DNA of 64,000 nt from Microbulbifer variabilis ATCC 700307 (GCF_000380565.1 NZ_AQYJ01000023.1:279384-343383); one strand, 5' to 3'; positions 9,502 to 19,723 are shown, counted from the first letter of the stretch. Notes: a model not told the origin generated them from the letters alone. Program-made: numbers and translations.

Positions 9502-12228
9502 ATGTTGCTATCAAAAGGTAATCTTGTACTAGCTGCCTGTCTTGCAGTACTAGGCTGCAAGGATTCGGGGGACTCTGGAGGGAGGCAGGTGTTAGAACCC
9601 AGGGGTTCGCAAGTAGACTTAAGCCAAACGTCGGCTGGTTTTTTTGCGCACTATACCCGTGTCAACTCAGTAGATATTCCGGAAAAGATCACAGGACCTT
9701 ATGCTGACATTATTGTGAACCTTGAAGGGAAAGGTAAGCTTGTTTTTGCTCGTGATCATAGTTATCGGCCTGTTTGGCACTTTGGAAAAAATTCTAATCC
9801 TGTAGCGCATTTGGCTGATATTTCGAGTGATGCCAATACTCGCTTTGATAAATCAAATGACTTTTCTTATGTTCGTATTTTAGAGCAGTCAGATGAAAAG
9901 GTTGTTATTCATTGGCGTTACTTCCCGAAAGCTAATGCGAAAATGGGGCGAGATCCCGAAGGGGTAGTCCATGAGATATATACGATTACTCGAGATGGCA
10001 ATGTAACCAGGTTATACCGGCCAGGCACTGATACCATCACAGGCTGGGATGTGCGTCGAGGGGCTATTATTCAGACTATGCGTCTCACGGAAAATGGCAT
10101 AGCCGATGTACAAAATAAGTCTGGAGAGCTACAGGCAGGTGTGTCTCAGGGTAATGGGAATACGATAGTTAATTATACTCCCCCTGCCTTACCAGTGGCG
10201 CATTGGAAGTTTGATGAGGGGGAGGGCACGAGTACTGTTGAGAGCTTGAAATCAGCGACTGGATATATTGACAGCCACGGGGGTGATTGGGTCGCTGGTG
10301 TGTCTGGTTCGGCCCTTTTTTTTGACGGTTATAGATCAGCAGTGGTGGTCGCGCAGGATGAGGCACCCATATTTAAGGAGGCTCTTTCTATTGAAGCCTG
10401 GATTAATCTAGCCGCTTATCCATGGAATAATGCTCCTATCATTCACCAGTCAGATAATATGGGAAATGAGGGGTATTATTTTGGAGTAAGTTCTGACGGT
10501 AAGCTGCTTTTTACGGTAAATGGAAAAACTTTAACTTCTGATAGTGTAATCCCAGTTAATCAGTGGATTCATGTTGGTGTTTCTGCAGAAAAGAGTTTGT
10601 CGCTCTATATCAATGGTGTTTTAGATAAAAGCCAATCTTATGATGTCAATTTTTCAATTCCAGATATGCCAATGATTGTTGGAATGAATAATTCACCTTT
10701 ACCAGCAACAGATGGAGTTCGGGAGAGTGAATTGAATGAATTCAATCATTTCTCCAGTATATTCGGTATTGAGGGGGCAATAGACGAGATTGCCATTTAT
10801 AAGCACTCTCTGACTTCTAAGGATTTTGATGATAGCTACAACGGTTTTTTATTGGCACAAAAGAAAGCTCCAGATCCTGGTTTTACGAAGCGGCAATTGC
10901 CAGACCTTGAAAAATACCCCCAGAAGTTTGGTGGGATTTATACAAAGTTAGACTTTCATGATGCTTGGGATAACCTATGGAGGGTTACGGACAACGAAGA
11001 TATTGTAGTCCGATTCGATAATAAGCCGATCAGTTATGTATATTGGCGAGGAACATCACACGGCATGAACTTGGTGACAGATAATCGGTGGATGTCTGAT
11101 CAAAGTGTGGAACTGGTGATTCCCGATCCGGATGATCCTGAAACCCCAGCTTCAGTCAACCCAATTGTTTCTTTGGCTGAACACATGTCTGATAAGGCCG
11201 CTCTACGCACCCATGTTCGTATGATTGAAAATACTCCTGCACGGGTTAAAGTTCACTGGCGTTATGCTGCCGCAGATGTATTTGATTTACTCGTTTTGGA
11301 TACTGCTTATATTGATGAGGTGCATACAATTTATCCCGATGGGGTGGCAATCCGGGATGTTTTTTACCATCCTGCAGCTGATGAAGGTGGCGTAGAATTT
11401 TATCAGGACTTCCAATGGTTACTAGGACCGGGTCAAAAAGCTGAGGACTTTCTGAATTATAATGCAGTTTCGATTGCGGGGCTTACGGGTGACTCCTCTG
11501 ATATCATTTATCCTATATCCTTAGACAGGCCTGGTGATGGAGTGGACCCCAGTCCTTTGCCCGGTAATATTGCGGTGCTCAATAGCCAAACTAACTGGAA
11601 GGTCTTTGGAGTAAGTCAGGCAGGTGGTTTTTTCCCCTCTGCTAATGAGGAGAGTTCAAAGCATATAGATTTCCTGGGAGGTATTTTTCCGTTTGCAGGC
11701 CCTTGGAATCATTGGCCAATAGCTCAAATTCCTTCCGATGGTCGATTCTCCGTTGCCAATGATAGAGTTTCTCACTTTGCGGTTGGTAATCTAGAGGCCT
11801 TTGAATATGGTTCTGGATCTATGATGTATGGCTTTACCCAGGGAACACCGGTTGATTTACAGGGCTTGGCAAGTTCATGGATTTCTCCACCTGTAATAGA
11901 TGCGGTTCAAGGTGTTAAGGGCAATGTAATTAATTTTATCACTGATGAAAGAGCCTATAGCCTGACATCAGATGGGGTATCAGGAGATATTTCTTTGATA
12001 GTGAAGGCTAATGATAGTAGTCCTTTGGTAAATCCATCACTAATTATTCGCGAATGGGGAACAAGCAAAACTCCGAGAGTAAAATTCAATGGCAAAGTAC
12101 TATCCGATGTAAAATTGGGTATTATCAGAGATACAGATGGATCCCAGACTTTGATTGTGTGGTTACCTGTGACGGCAATCACGGATTCATCCATTGAAAT
12201 TGTTCGTAATTCTGTTGGTGAGAGTTAA
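9502..12228 (+). CDS. LamG-domain lipoprotein with a duplicated flanking domain
   Basis: A 908-residue exported protein. The N-terminus ends in a lipobox-like VLGC at residue 19, so it is probably a lipoprotein. Residues from about 231 (VAHWKFDEGEG) to 450 form a LamG/concanavalin-like domain, a common carbohydrate-binding fold. The parts before and after are related to each other: VVIHWRYF near residue 136 matches VKVHWRYA near 585, each followed by an E/D-V-H-x-I-Y-pattern strand (HEIYTITRDG versus DEVHTIYPDG). The LamG domain therefore sits between two copies of an unnamed beta domain. The start has GGGAGGAAAG upstream. I cannot name the enzyme activity; a polysaccharide lyase or hydrolase is possible. 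A strong bidirectional terminator follows. Confidence 0.72.
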   Translation: MLLSKGNLVLAACLAVLGCKDSGDSGGRQVLEPRGSQVDLSQTSAGFFAHYTRVNSVDIPEKITGPYADIIVNLEGKGKLVFARDHSYRPVWHFGKNSNPVAHLADISSDANTRFDKSNDFSYVRILEQSDEKVVIHWRYFPKANAKMGRDPEGVVHEIYTITRDGNVTRLYRPGTDTITGWDVRRGAIIQTMRLTENGIADVQNKSGELQAGVSQGNGNTIVNYTPPALPVAHWKFDEGEGTSTVESLKSATGYIDSHGGDWVAGVSGSALFFDGYRSAVVVAQDEAPIFKEALSIEAWINLAAYPWNNAPIIHQSDNMGNEGYYFGVSSDGKLLFTVNGKTLTSDSVIPVNQWIHVGVSAEKSLSLYINGVLDKSQSYDVNFSIPDMPMIVGMNNSPLPATDGVRESELNEFNHFSSIFGIEGAIDEIAIYKHSLTSKDFDDSYNGFLLAQKKAPDPGFTKRQLPDLEKYPQKFGGIYTKLDFHDAWDNLWRVTDNEDIVVRFDNKPISYVYWRGTSHGMNLVTDNRWMSDQSVELVIPDPDDPETPASVNPIVSLAEHMSDKAALRTHVRMIENTPARVKVHWRYAAADVFDLLVLDTAYIDEVHTIYPDGVAIRDVFYHPAADEGGVEFYQDFQWLLGPGQKAEDFLNYNAVSIAGLTGDSSDIIYPISLDRPGDGVDPSPLPGNIAVLNSQTNWKVFGVSQAGGFFPSANEESSKHIDFLGGIFPFAGPWNHWPIAQIPSDGRFSVANDRVSHFAVGNLEAFEYGSGSMMYGFTQGTPVDLQGLASSWISPPVIDAVQGVKGNVINFITDERAYSLTSDGVSGDISLIVKANDSSPLVNPSLIIREWGTSKTPRVKFNGKVLSDVKLGIIRDTDGSQTLIVWLPVTAITDSSIEIVRNSVGES

Positions 12229-12258
12229 TCTTCTTATTGGTTGTTGCATTTTAAGAAT

Positions 12259-12296
12259 AAGCAGAATAGCCGTACCATTGTATGGCTATTCTGCTT
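12259..12296. terminator. Bidirectional terminator between LamG gene and histidine kinase
   Basis: The 12-base arms AGCAGAATAGCC (12260-12271) and GGCTATTCTGCT (12284-12295) are perfectly complementary. It lies between convergent genes. Confidence 0.75.
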
Positions 12297-12350
12297 TGTA
12301 AGTGGAAATTATCTGTATAGAATTTTTAACTTCCTTGTACGGATAAATAT

Positions 12351-14141
12351 TCAATATAATTCACTGAATTTACTTTCCTGAGAATTTAATGAATGGGCGG
12401 GATGTGGATCTGTGATTGAAGGGATATCTATCTGTATCTTTAATCCATTGCAGTTAGCTAGGTGAATCTTAGCTTTGTGCAAATTACAAACAGCCAAAAC
12501 AAGACTTAATCCAAGTCCATTACCTTTTGTATGCCTATGCGATTCCAACCGGTAAAATCGCTCAAAGACCTTTTTATGATCATCTTCTGGAATTCCCGGA
12601 CCGCTATCGTGTAGCTGCAATTGAAGATTCTCCCTACCTTGTTGAGGTTGAGCTGAAAGCCTAATATCCAGTTTGCCACTTCCTGGTGCGTACTTAATTA
12701 TATTGTCAAATAGGTTTGCAATAGACTGAGACCATTGGTTTTTATCTCCAAAGATCATATGTTGGTCATCAATCAAAGTAACGGATGGAAGTATTCCCTG
12801 ATCATGAAAAATCGGTTCATAGACTTCTACCAGGGTTTTAAGAAGGTTATGAAGCGAAAAGTGCCGAAATGCTGACCTTTGTGCTCCTTGCTCAATTTGC
12901 GAGATTCTGAGTAACGCATTAAAGCACTCGATGATCCTGTCGTTTTCATTAATAATGGCTTCGATAGTATCTTTATCTGGTTTTTCTATATGCAATAATA
13001 GTTCTAGCTGGCCTCGTAGCCGAGAAAGTGGGGACTTCAAGTCATGGGCAATATTGTCGGAAACTTGTTTTATTCCCATCATCAATTGTTGGATTTTGTC
13101 CAGCATTGTATTGATATGTATAGATAACTGATCATAGTCTCCGCCATTACTATTATATGGGATCCGTTTGTCCAGATCTCCAGACATAATTTGGCGGCAT
13201 ACTTTGTTAATCTCGCTTATTCTTCTGACTGCTTGCCTAGATACAAGATATCCACAAATTAGGCTAATAATTGCAGTGATCAGAAGTCCGTAAAAAATAA
13301 CAGAGTTAAGACTTTTCAATAGGTGATATTCTTGGGTGAAATCCTTCCCCAGTATTAGTTCTCCCCCGTCACTTAGTAGGGAAGTTCTTGCTAGGCATAT
13401 GTGCTGTTCATCTTCTTGACCAAATGTAGAGTCTGGATTGTAGGTTGCCGTGTAGGTAGACTTATAGTTCTTGCTTTGTGGGGAAATTCCTTCGATATTA
13501 CTAAGTATAATATTTCCCTTCGCGTCTTGAAGTTTTACACAGAGATCCTCTGTATCTAGAAAATACTCTGTCTCAATGTAATATTTTGCGAGTAGTGTTG
13601 CATCTATGTGGCGTTTCTTATGATATTGGGGCCAATGGCTAAATCGCTCATCAGTAATGTTGTCTACATAATCGTGAAAATCTTCGGGGAATTCACTATT
13701 AAGTAGATGCCAGATTAGGTTGGCGGGAATTTTTTCTAGTGGGGGATTGATATTCTCTCCCAGTGCGAATAATCGCCCTTGAATAGCAAGTTTCTCCTGA
13801 TTGCTTAAGCTGCTTTTATTTAAAAGATTTTTGAAGTAGTGTGTGTAGTCGCTAGTGAATTTTGATGGTGAAGTGTGGTTGTTAATGAAATTTCTAGGTT
13901 TTACATTTTTAAAGTTTGGAAATATATCAGGGTGAAAAAACTCTAGATCATTGATTTCCGCAATAGATTCTTTTGTTATATTTTCAATTTTATGAAATGT
14001 TGGATTTGCCAACGATTGTTTTGTGATTAAATAGATGCTTGCCAATGAAATACTGGAGCTAAGGCAGACGCAGCTGAATGTGATAATTGCCAGTCTGAAA
14101 CTGGAGCTTTTATGTAGCTTAATTTTTTTTGCGAAGGACAT
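12351..14141 (-). CDS. Sensor histidine kinase (HAMP-containing)
   Basis: A 596-residue membrane sensor kinase. There is a first membrane helix near residues 15-40, a long periplasmic sensor part of about 240 residues, a second helix near 280-300, and then a HAMP-like linker (RQAVRRISEINKVCRQI). The H-box is AHDLKSPLSRLRG with phospho-accepting His366, the N-box is NLFDNIIKYAPG, and the G-boxes are DSGPGIPEDD and GNGLGLSLV. Its start overlaps the end of the response regulator gene by 23 bases, so the two are translationally linked. The signal sensed is unknown. The LamG and SGNH genes next door are possible targets, which is inference. Confidence 0.93.
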   Translation of the reverse strand: MSFAKKIKLHKSSSFRLAIITFSCVCLSSSISLASIYLITKQSLANPTFHKIENITKESIAEINDLEFFHPDIFPNFKNVKPRNFINNHTSPSKFTSDYTHYFKNLLNKSSLSNQEKLAIQGRLFALGENINPPLEKIPANLIWHLLNSEFPEDFHDYVDNITDERFSHWPQYHKKRHIDATLLAKYYIETEYFLDTEDLCVKLQDAKGNIILSNIEGISPQSKNYKSTYTATYNPDSTFGQEDEQHICLARTSLLSDGGELILGKDFTQEYHLLKSLNSVIFYGLLITAIISLICGYLVSRQAVRRISEINKVCRQIMSGDLDKRIPYNSNGGDYDQLSIHINTMLDKIQQLMMGIKQVSDNIAHDLKSPLSRLRGQLELLLHIEKPDKDTIEAIINENDRIIECFNALLRISQIEQGAQRSAFRHFSLHNLLKTLVEVYEPIFHDQGILPSVTLIDDQHMIFGDKNQWSQSIANLFDNIIKYAPGSGKLDIRLSAQPQQGRENLQLQLHDSGPGIPEDDHKKVFERFYRLESHRHTKGNGLGLSLVLAVCNLHKAKIHLANCNGLKIQIDIPSITDPHPAHSLNSQESKFSELY

Positions 14142-14796
14142 AGCCGGCCCCCCTTACTGTGTGAATAAGAGGACTGTCCTGAGATTGGTCAACTTTCTTT
14201 CTCAATCTGCTTACGTGCACTTCTACTACATTAGTTTTCGGGTCAAAATGAAGATCCCAGACTTGCTCCAAAAGCATTGTTTTTGTAACAATTTGACCTT
14301 CATGTCTCATAAGATATTCCAGGAGTTTGAATTCCTGGGTTAATAGTTCAATACTACGGCCTCTGCGTTGTGCCTTCCTTGTTAAGAGATTGAGCTCAAG
14401 GTCTGAAACAATAAGGAATTCGCAGGTGTTGGACTGAGGTTGGCGCCTACCAATGACTTCGACTCTGGCTAAAAGTTCTGCAAAAGAAAAAGGTTTGGAA
14501 AGGTAGTCATCACATCCACTACGTAAACCCTCTACGCGATGGTCGACGTCTCCGAGGTTACTTAGCATTAAAACTGGTGTACTGATTTCCATTCCCCGCA
14601 GGGATTTTAATAGTTTTAACCCATCCATACCAGGAAGCATTCGGTCAAGGATTATTACATCAAAATTTTCGATGCTGGCTTGAATTAACCCTGTTTTTCC
14701 ATTATGGCATAGCTCTACACCATGCCCTTCCTGACTAAGGCCCTTGTGAAGGTAATGACTTAATTTGATGTCGTCTTCTATTATAAAGATTCGCAT
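14119..14796 (-). CDS. OmpR-family response regulator
   Basis: A 225-residue two-component regulator. The receiver domain has acidic Asp8/Asp9, phospho-acceptor Asp51 (IILDRMLPGMDG) and Lys101 (YLSKPF). The C-terminal winged helix carries NVVEVHVSRLRKKV and the wing VRGAGYVL. It is the first gene of a two-gene operon with the histidine kinase. The upstream 880 bases hold no convincing gene, so its promoter lies there. Confidence 0.95.
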   Translation of the reverse strand: MRIFIIEDDIKLSHYLHKGLSQEGHGVELCHNGKTGLIQASIENFDVIILDRMLPGMDGLKLLKSLRGMEISTPVLMLSNLGDVDHRVEGLRSGCDDYLSKPFSFAELLARVEVIGRRQPQSNTCEFLIVSDLELNLLTRKAQRRGRSIELLTQEFKLLEYLMRHEGQIVTKTMLLEQVWDLHFDPKTNVVEVHVSRLRKKVDQSQDSPLIHTVRGAGYVLRKKN

Positions 14797-15674
14797 ATAT
14801 CTTTAGCTGGTAAATAGTTTTGGTTGCCGGTTATTTGTTGATCGAGTTGTTTTTTTAAGGTTTTCTGATTTGCCTCAGACTAAGCCATGTACATATGGTG
14901 AATATAAAAACGTAACTAAATATTGCTAGGCACTTTCAGCCTTTTAGATATGAAAAGACTTAATTAAAAGTGACAAATGCTATTTTTACACCATTCTGAA
15001 GAACTGGAAGTAGTGAAGTCTTTCTAGTTTTTTGTTTGTGGAGAACACTAACAAAAAAAGAGTTGTTAGGCTAAAACTGCGTCTTAAGTTGTGTGTTAAG
15101 TGTGCTTCATACCCCTTGTAATATCAATGCTATGTGGATCAGGTATTGATAGAATACCCTTTTGGTTAAGCTCACCTTGGTGTAAACAGTGCATTAAAAA
15201 TGACCTGTAATCTATCGGGAAATTTAGAGGCTGTTAAAAAGCTTTGGTTCACGGAGTTACAGCAAATGACTCAATTGAGGTAGTAGTTCTTGCTCTCCAG
15301 AGTAGACAGACGTGAGACCAGGAAGTCAAAGGATCGGAAAAACATGAGTAACGATAGCTTGACTGCACTGAGTTTTAATATGGATGAAGTGCACGAGGGT
15401 AATGATCACCGCTATTGATAGGTACTTGAGAAAATTATCCCGTTTATACCGAAAGGAGCGCCTTCCGAATTCCTGGGGTTGCAGTTTCAAGGTCCGCAGA
15501 ACGGGAAACGAGATCTTGAGCTTGTTTCGATGTTTCTGCGAAACTCTTAGAGTAGGGTGAAGGTATGCCTTTGGATGATGGCATGTTTGGATAGTCAACC
15601 GGCACAATCGGATTCTTAGCTGGCGTCTTTAGCTTATATACTGATTCCAAGATTAACGCTTGGGAGACAGTTAA
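14797..15674. other. Long intergenic stretch without a convincing gene
   Basis: About 880 bases between the response regulator and the SDR gene. Short frames exist on both strands around 15300-15650, but none has a recognisable domain, a good ribosome site or a sensible composition. Direct promoter calls are not possible. It may contain decayed mobile DNA, but I could not match any family. Confidence 0.45.
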
Positions 15675-16448
15675 ATGGAAACGGCACTTATTACAGGAGC
15701 CTCAGGTGGTATTGGCCTTGAGTTGGCCAGGATACATGCGGCTAAGGGCGGCAACCTGGTTCTGGTCGCTCGGTCTGAGGGGAAGCTTTCAGCACTCAAA
15801 CAGCAGCTGGAGAAGGATTTTGGTATCCAGGCAATGGTTATTGCTGAAGATCTTTCCGACCCTTTGTCCGCACAGAGAATTTTTGAGCGAACCCAAAGCG
15901 AGGGTGTGGAGGTTGGTACCCTTATCAATAATGCGGGATTTGGTGGTCACGGTCTCTTCTATCAGCGAGATCTGGAAGCTGAGCAGGGTATGATGCAGGT
16001 GAATATGGTTTCCCTAACCAATCTCACCCACCTGTATGTCAAAGGCATGGTTGCCCGCAATAGTGGGCATATCCTTAATGTTTCATCCACGGCATCTTTT
16101 ATGCCCGGTCCTTTACAGGCGGTTTACTACGCAACTAAAGCCTATGTGACTTCCTTTAGCCAAGCCTTGGCGGAAGAATTGAAGGGCACAGGTGTAACAG
16201 TAACCGCTTTATGTCCGGGCGCTGTTGCGACTGGGTTTGTAGCGGCTGGTGATCTTCAGGGAGTAGATATCTGGAAGAACGCCCGTTCAGCAGAATCCGT
16301 TGCTAAATGTGGTTACGGGGCTATGGAACGTGGGGATTTGGTTGCTTTTAATGAGAAGCGGCTTAAAGTATTTCTGAATTGGATAATGCCATTACTGCCC
16401 CGTAAAATGGTGTTGAAATTTTCCCGCCAGACGATGGAAAAATCTTGA
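15675..16448 (+). CDS. SDR family oxidoreductase (YqjQ/DltE type)
   Basis: A 257-residue short-chain dehydrogenase. The cofactor motif is TGASGGIG at residues 8-15, followed by NNAGFGG and the active-site VSSTAS with YYATK. The C-terminal tail (LNWIMPLLPRKMVLKFSRQTM) is hydrophobic-basic and may contact the membrane, as in related lipid-acting SDRs. A start site with GGGAGA precedes the ATG. Its stop directly abuts the AraC-type regulator gene, so the two form an operon. The substrate is unknown. Confidence 0.85.
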   Translation: METALITGASGGIGLELARIHAAKGGNLVLVARSEGKLSALKQQLEKDFGIQAMVIAEDLSDPLSAQRIFERTQSEGVEVGTLINNAGFGGHGLFYQRDLEAEQGMMQVNMVSLTNLTHLYVKGMVARNSGHILNVSSTASFMPGPLQAVYYATKAYVTSFSQALAEELKGTGVTVTALCPGAVATGFVAAGDLQGVDIWKNARSAESVAKCGYGAMERGDLVAFNEKRLKVFLNWIMPLLPRKMVLKFSRQTMEKS

Positions 16449-16466
16449 TTGCGAGTAGACCCGGTA

Positions 16467-17465
16467 ATGACCAAGCGCGCAGCTAAATTTCTGGTATCCC
16501 CCAGCTGGAAGCTGATGTTACACGATATGAATATCGACTCAGCCATGGCTCTGGCTTATGCCGGGTTACCTGCAGATCTATTGCAGCGAGAGTCTGTGAC
16601 ACTTACTCCAATAGAGTACTTCCGCTTTTGGTGTGGTATAGATCAGGCCTCAAAGGATAGGCCGCTACCGCTCTTGTTGGCGGAGCATCTTACAGCTGAA
16701 TCGTTTGATCCCCCTGTGTTTGCGAGTTTGTGTAGTGCAAACCTAAATCAAGCCCTATTGCGGATACAGCAGTATAAACCCTTGATTGGTCCCATGGATT
16801 TGCACCTGGATATTACCGAAGAATACACAAAGCTCAATTTAGAGTGCTATGGAAGTGACGGTAATATTCCTACTGCTTTGGGGCTAAGCGAATTAATTTT
16901 CTATATCCGCCTGGCCCGGTTGGGAACCCGGGAGAAAATTCGGCCATTGGAATTGGCGTTACCACAGTTACCAGAAGATCAAACGCCTTATAGAGAGTTT
17001 TTCGGTTGCTCAATTAAGCAATCAGATCGGGTACGAATTTGTTTCTCGGCGCAAGATGCGCAAAAGCCATTCCTGACCGCCAATATGCCTATGTGGGATT
17101 TTTTTGAGGGCAAATTAAGTCAGCAGTTAAAAGACTTGGATCGCGAAGCAACAATGGGAGACCGGGTAGGCTCTGTATTGATAGAACTCTTACCAGCGGG
17201 TGAGAGTTCTATCGAATCTGTCTCTGAGCGTTTATCTATCAGTAAAAGAACTTTACAGCGAAAACTTGGGGAGGAGAACCAAACCTTTCAGACAGTGTTA
17301 CAGGAAGTCAGGTCAAATTTGGCCGATCACTATCTTGCCAGGTCCAGCCTACATTTGGGAGAGATCTCCTTTATGCTTGGGTTTAAGGAGCCCAATTCAT
17401 TTATTCGAGCCTACCGAGGTTGGAAAGGAATAACACCATTACAATATCGGGATTCGATTGATTAG
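16467..17465 (+). CDS. AraC-family transcriptional regulator (OruR-like N-domain)
   Basis: About 332 residues. The N-terminal part matches the ligand-binding domain of AraC regulators of the Arabinose_bd/OruR type (PIEYFRFWCGID; GLSELIFYIRLAR). The C-terminus has the double helix-turn-helix (VSERLSISKRTLQRKLG and EISFMLGFKEPNSFIRAYRGWKG). I took the ATG at 16467; a TTG at 16449 is directly after the SDR stop and would add six residues. Coupling to the SDR suggests it regulates that enzyme or a related lipid or aldehyde pathway, which is inference. Confidence 0.87.
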   Translation: MTKRAAKFLVSPSWKLMLHDMNIDSAMALAYAGLPADLLQRESVTLTPIEYFRFWCGIDQASKDRPLPLLLAEHLTAESFDPPVFASLCSANLNQALLRIQQYKPLIGPMDLHLDITEEYTKLNLECYGSDGNIPTALGLSELIFYIRLARLGTREKIRPLELALPQLPEDQTPYREFFGCSIKQSDRVRICFSAQDAQKPFLTANMPMWDFFEGKLSQQLKDLDREATMGDRVGSVLIELLPAGESSIESVSERLSISKRTLQRKLGEENQTFQTVLQEVRSNLADHYLARSSLHLGEISFMLGFKEPNSFIRAYRGWKGITPLQYRDSID

Positions 17466-17573
17466 GCGACTAAAGTTATTTCTGGTAATAAAATTTAGTC
17501 GATTTTCTTTCGATTGTAGGTCTTACCGATGCACAATTCGAGAATATCAAAAATAAAAGATCTACTGGATTTG

Positions 17574-17879
17574 TTACCTGGCTGGACGATCAGCAAAAAT
17601 TATTCCGTTATCTGGATTTACTTCCAGAGCTCTTAGTTCTCCTTGATACACGGCTTGTATTTTCCAGCGACCACCAACAAACCGCATACTGGTTATAGGT
17701 TTGAATCCCAGACTGTAGAGTTTTGCCCTAATAGTTGATGGATCAAGTGCGATTACCGAAGGGGTCGCCCCGTAAAGGTCGGGGCTATCATAGATAGGTG
17801 CTGGTTTATTAGGGTCTATCCCCGGGGGGATTGGATTGGTCAAGTTGCTCACGAGCACAACGGTTGTAATAAAACTCAC
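17574..17879 (-). CDS. Small PepSY-like exported protein
   Basis: I place the start at the GTG at 17879 because GGAG lies six bases before it, and because the upstream open frame runs through the terminator of the aldehyde dehydrogenase gene. That gives 101 residues with a short hydrophobic start. The C-terminal half (GGRWKIQAVYQGELRALEVN) has the PepSY-type pattern and is clearly related to the protein encoded at 19724-19990. Function is unknown; PepSY-like domains often inhibit or bind partners in the periplasm. Confidence 0.65.
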   Translation of the reverse strand: MSFITTVVLVSNLTNPIPPGIDPNKPAPIYDSPDLYGATPSVIALDPSTIRAKLYSLGFKPITSMRFVGGRWKIQAVYQGELRALEVNPDNGIIFADRPAR

Positions 17880-17974
17880 ATGAGGCTCCACACTACATAA
17901 AAGCCATATACTTAGTGTGGACAGGGGATGATCGTAGCGCCAGTGCTTAGGGGGGTATTTTTGGGTTTCCTTGC

Positions 17975-18010
17975 CAAAAAAATACCCCGGCAATGAGTTT
18001 TGCCGGGGCA
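17975..18010 (-). terminator. Terminator after the aldehyde dehydrogenase gene
   Basis: Arms CCCCGGCAA (17985-17993) and TTGCCGGGG (18000-18008) with an A-run at 17976-17982, which is a U-run in the minus-strand transcript. Confidence 0.85.
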
Positions 18011-18055
18011 ATAAAATCAATTAGCGGTTAAAAATTTTACAAATGTATCTTGCGG

Positions 18056-19501
18056 TTAACGGGTCATCTTCAACATTACGTTCAAGATTTTGTTTGTGAC
18101 ATTCCCGTAGGGAGGGCGCATAAGTTTTAGTAGGTCAACAGGGCCCTGCTGAAATATTGGGCGTAACTTTGAAAAAGTGAGAAACCCTTCATAGCCGTGA
18201 TAGTGCCCCATTCCACTCTCACCTATACCACCAAATGGAATATCGTGTTGGCCAACATGTAATACACAGTTATTAATCGATACACCGCCGGACATAATCC
18301 GCTCAATATAGCGGTTTTGCAGATTTTTATCGTAGGTATATGGGTATATTGCCAATGGTCTTGGGCGGGCATTGATATAGTCGATGACTTCCTCGGGCCT
18401 TGAGTAGGTCATAATTGGCAGGAGCGGGCCAAAAATTTCCCTTTGCATCGCCAGCATATCACCGTTCATATTAACCAGAATATGTGGTGGGAACTTGCGT
18501 AAGCTGTCATCCCGCTTGAGTTGCCCGCCACTGAGGTCATATACCTTAGCTCCTTTGTCGACTGCATCGTCCAGGGTTTTCCACAGGCGCTGGTAGGCGT
18601 TGCTATCAATAATGGAGGTGTAGTCAGAGCTGTGCCAATCTGGAAAGCGCTTCTTAATTAGCTGTGTCGCATGCGCAATAAAATTGTCCAGCTGGTTTTC
18701 TGGAAGGAAGAGGTAATCTACATTTACGCAGATCTGTCCGGCATTTACTAATTTCCAGTGGATCAGGCGCTCTGCCGCTTTTTCAATCGGGAAATCAGGG
18801 GCGATGATAGCCGGCGATTTTCCTCCCAACTCTAATGTGACTGGAGTTAGGTTTTCTGCAGCGGAGCGCATTACAGCGCGGCCTGTAGTACTTGAGCCAG
18901 TAAAAATTAAGTGATCAAATTTCAGGCTGGAGAATAGTGGGCCTATTTCGCCATAGTCGGCGATAAAAGAAAGCTTCTCCTGGGGAAAATACTTGGGGCT
19001 GATCTCTATTAACAGCTCGGCCAGCCGGCATGAGTTTGTGGACATCTTGACCATTGCCTGATTGCCTGCGGCAAAGACATTGGTCAATGGGGAAATACTC
19101 AGGTTAATGGGAAAGTTCCAGGGCACTATCACTCCAACTACACCAATAGGCTGGGGCACCACAGTATTTTTTGAGAGCGGGTAGGCCTTGAGGTCAATAT
19201 GGCGCCGTCGAGGTTTCATCCACCTTTTGAGATTTTTTATCGCATCCTTGATACCTGCAAGTGCCGGGTAAATCTCCAGGAGCAGGGTTTCTTCCCTCGA
19301 GCGGTTCCCATAGTCTGAACATATGGCTTCTATGATCGCCTCCTGTTGTTCCCTCAACATTCGCGCCAGGGTTTTCAGGTCCTGTACTCGCTGCTGATAA
19401 CTGGGGACTGGGTTGGCGTGATAGGCTCGACGCTGGCTATCCAGCTGACTCTGGAGTAGCGCCTTGTCTGCATCCTGCCGGGTAAGGGTCTGGATGGTCA
19501 T
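18056..19501 (-). CDS. Coniferyl-aldehyde-dehydrogenase-like ALDH
   Basis: A 481-residue NAD(P)-dependent aldehyde dehydrogenase. VIVPWNFPINLSISPL and the cofactor site FTGSSTTGRAV are present, ELGGKSP carries the catalytic Glu, and NAGQICVNVDY holds the catalytic Cys. NVDY after the Cys and the short C-terminus point to the coniferyl-aldehyde dehydrogenase (CalB) group, which oxidises aromatic or long-chain aldehydes. It is transcribed alone. The two PepSY-like genes on both sides are on the same strand. Confidence 0.88.
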   Translation of the reverse strand: MTIQTLTRQDADKALLQSQLDSQRRAYHANPVPSYQQRVQDLKTLARMLREQQEAIIEAICSDYGNRSREETLLLEIYPALAGIKDAIKNLKRWMKPRRRHIDLKAYPLSKNTVVPQPIGVVGVIVPWNFPINLSISPLTNVFAAGNQAMVKMSTNSCRLAELLIEISPKYFPQEKLSFIADYGEIGPLFSSLKFDHLIFTGSSTTGRAVMRSAAENLTPVTLELGGKSPAIIAPDFPIEKAAERLIHWKLVNAGQICVNVDYLFLPENQLDNFIAHATQLIKKRFPDWHSSDYTSIIDSNAYQRLWKTLDDAVDKGAKVYDLSGGQLKRDDSLRKFPPHILVNMNGDMLAMQREIFGPLLPIMTYSRPEEVIDYINARPRPLAIYPYTYDKNLQNRYIERIMSGGVSINNCVLHVGQHDIPFGGIGESGMGHYHGYEGFLTFSKLRPIFQQGPVDLLKLMRPPYGNVTNKILNVMLKMTR

Positions 19502-19723
19502 TTTATTATCCTATGGCGTTTATCTTCGACCAGATTAACCGAATAATCGTTTGGGAGATTGACCAATCGCGTCAGCAGATTGACTAAATAGTAATTAAAG
19601 CGCACGTTCCAACTTTGAGGGTGGAAGTGCTAAGGGTCTGGCCCCGTCACAATAAATGTGTGCGGGGCGATAAGTAGGATCCTCGTAATTCGAGGGTCAG
19701 CACTTCTTTGTAAAGGCGACCGC

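Noticed and set aside
15326..15650. Two short minus-strand frames
   Set aside because: They overlap each other in different frames, have no start signals and no protein-like pattern.
17880..18020. Longer N-terminus for the PepSY-like protein
   Set aside because: It would run through the terminator of the aldehyde dehydrogenase gene; the GTG at 17879 has a ribosome site.
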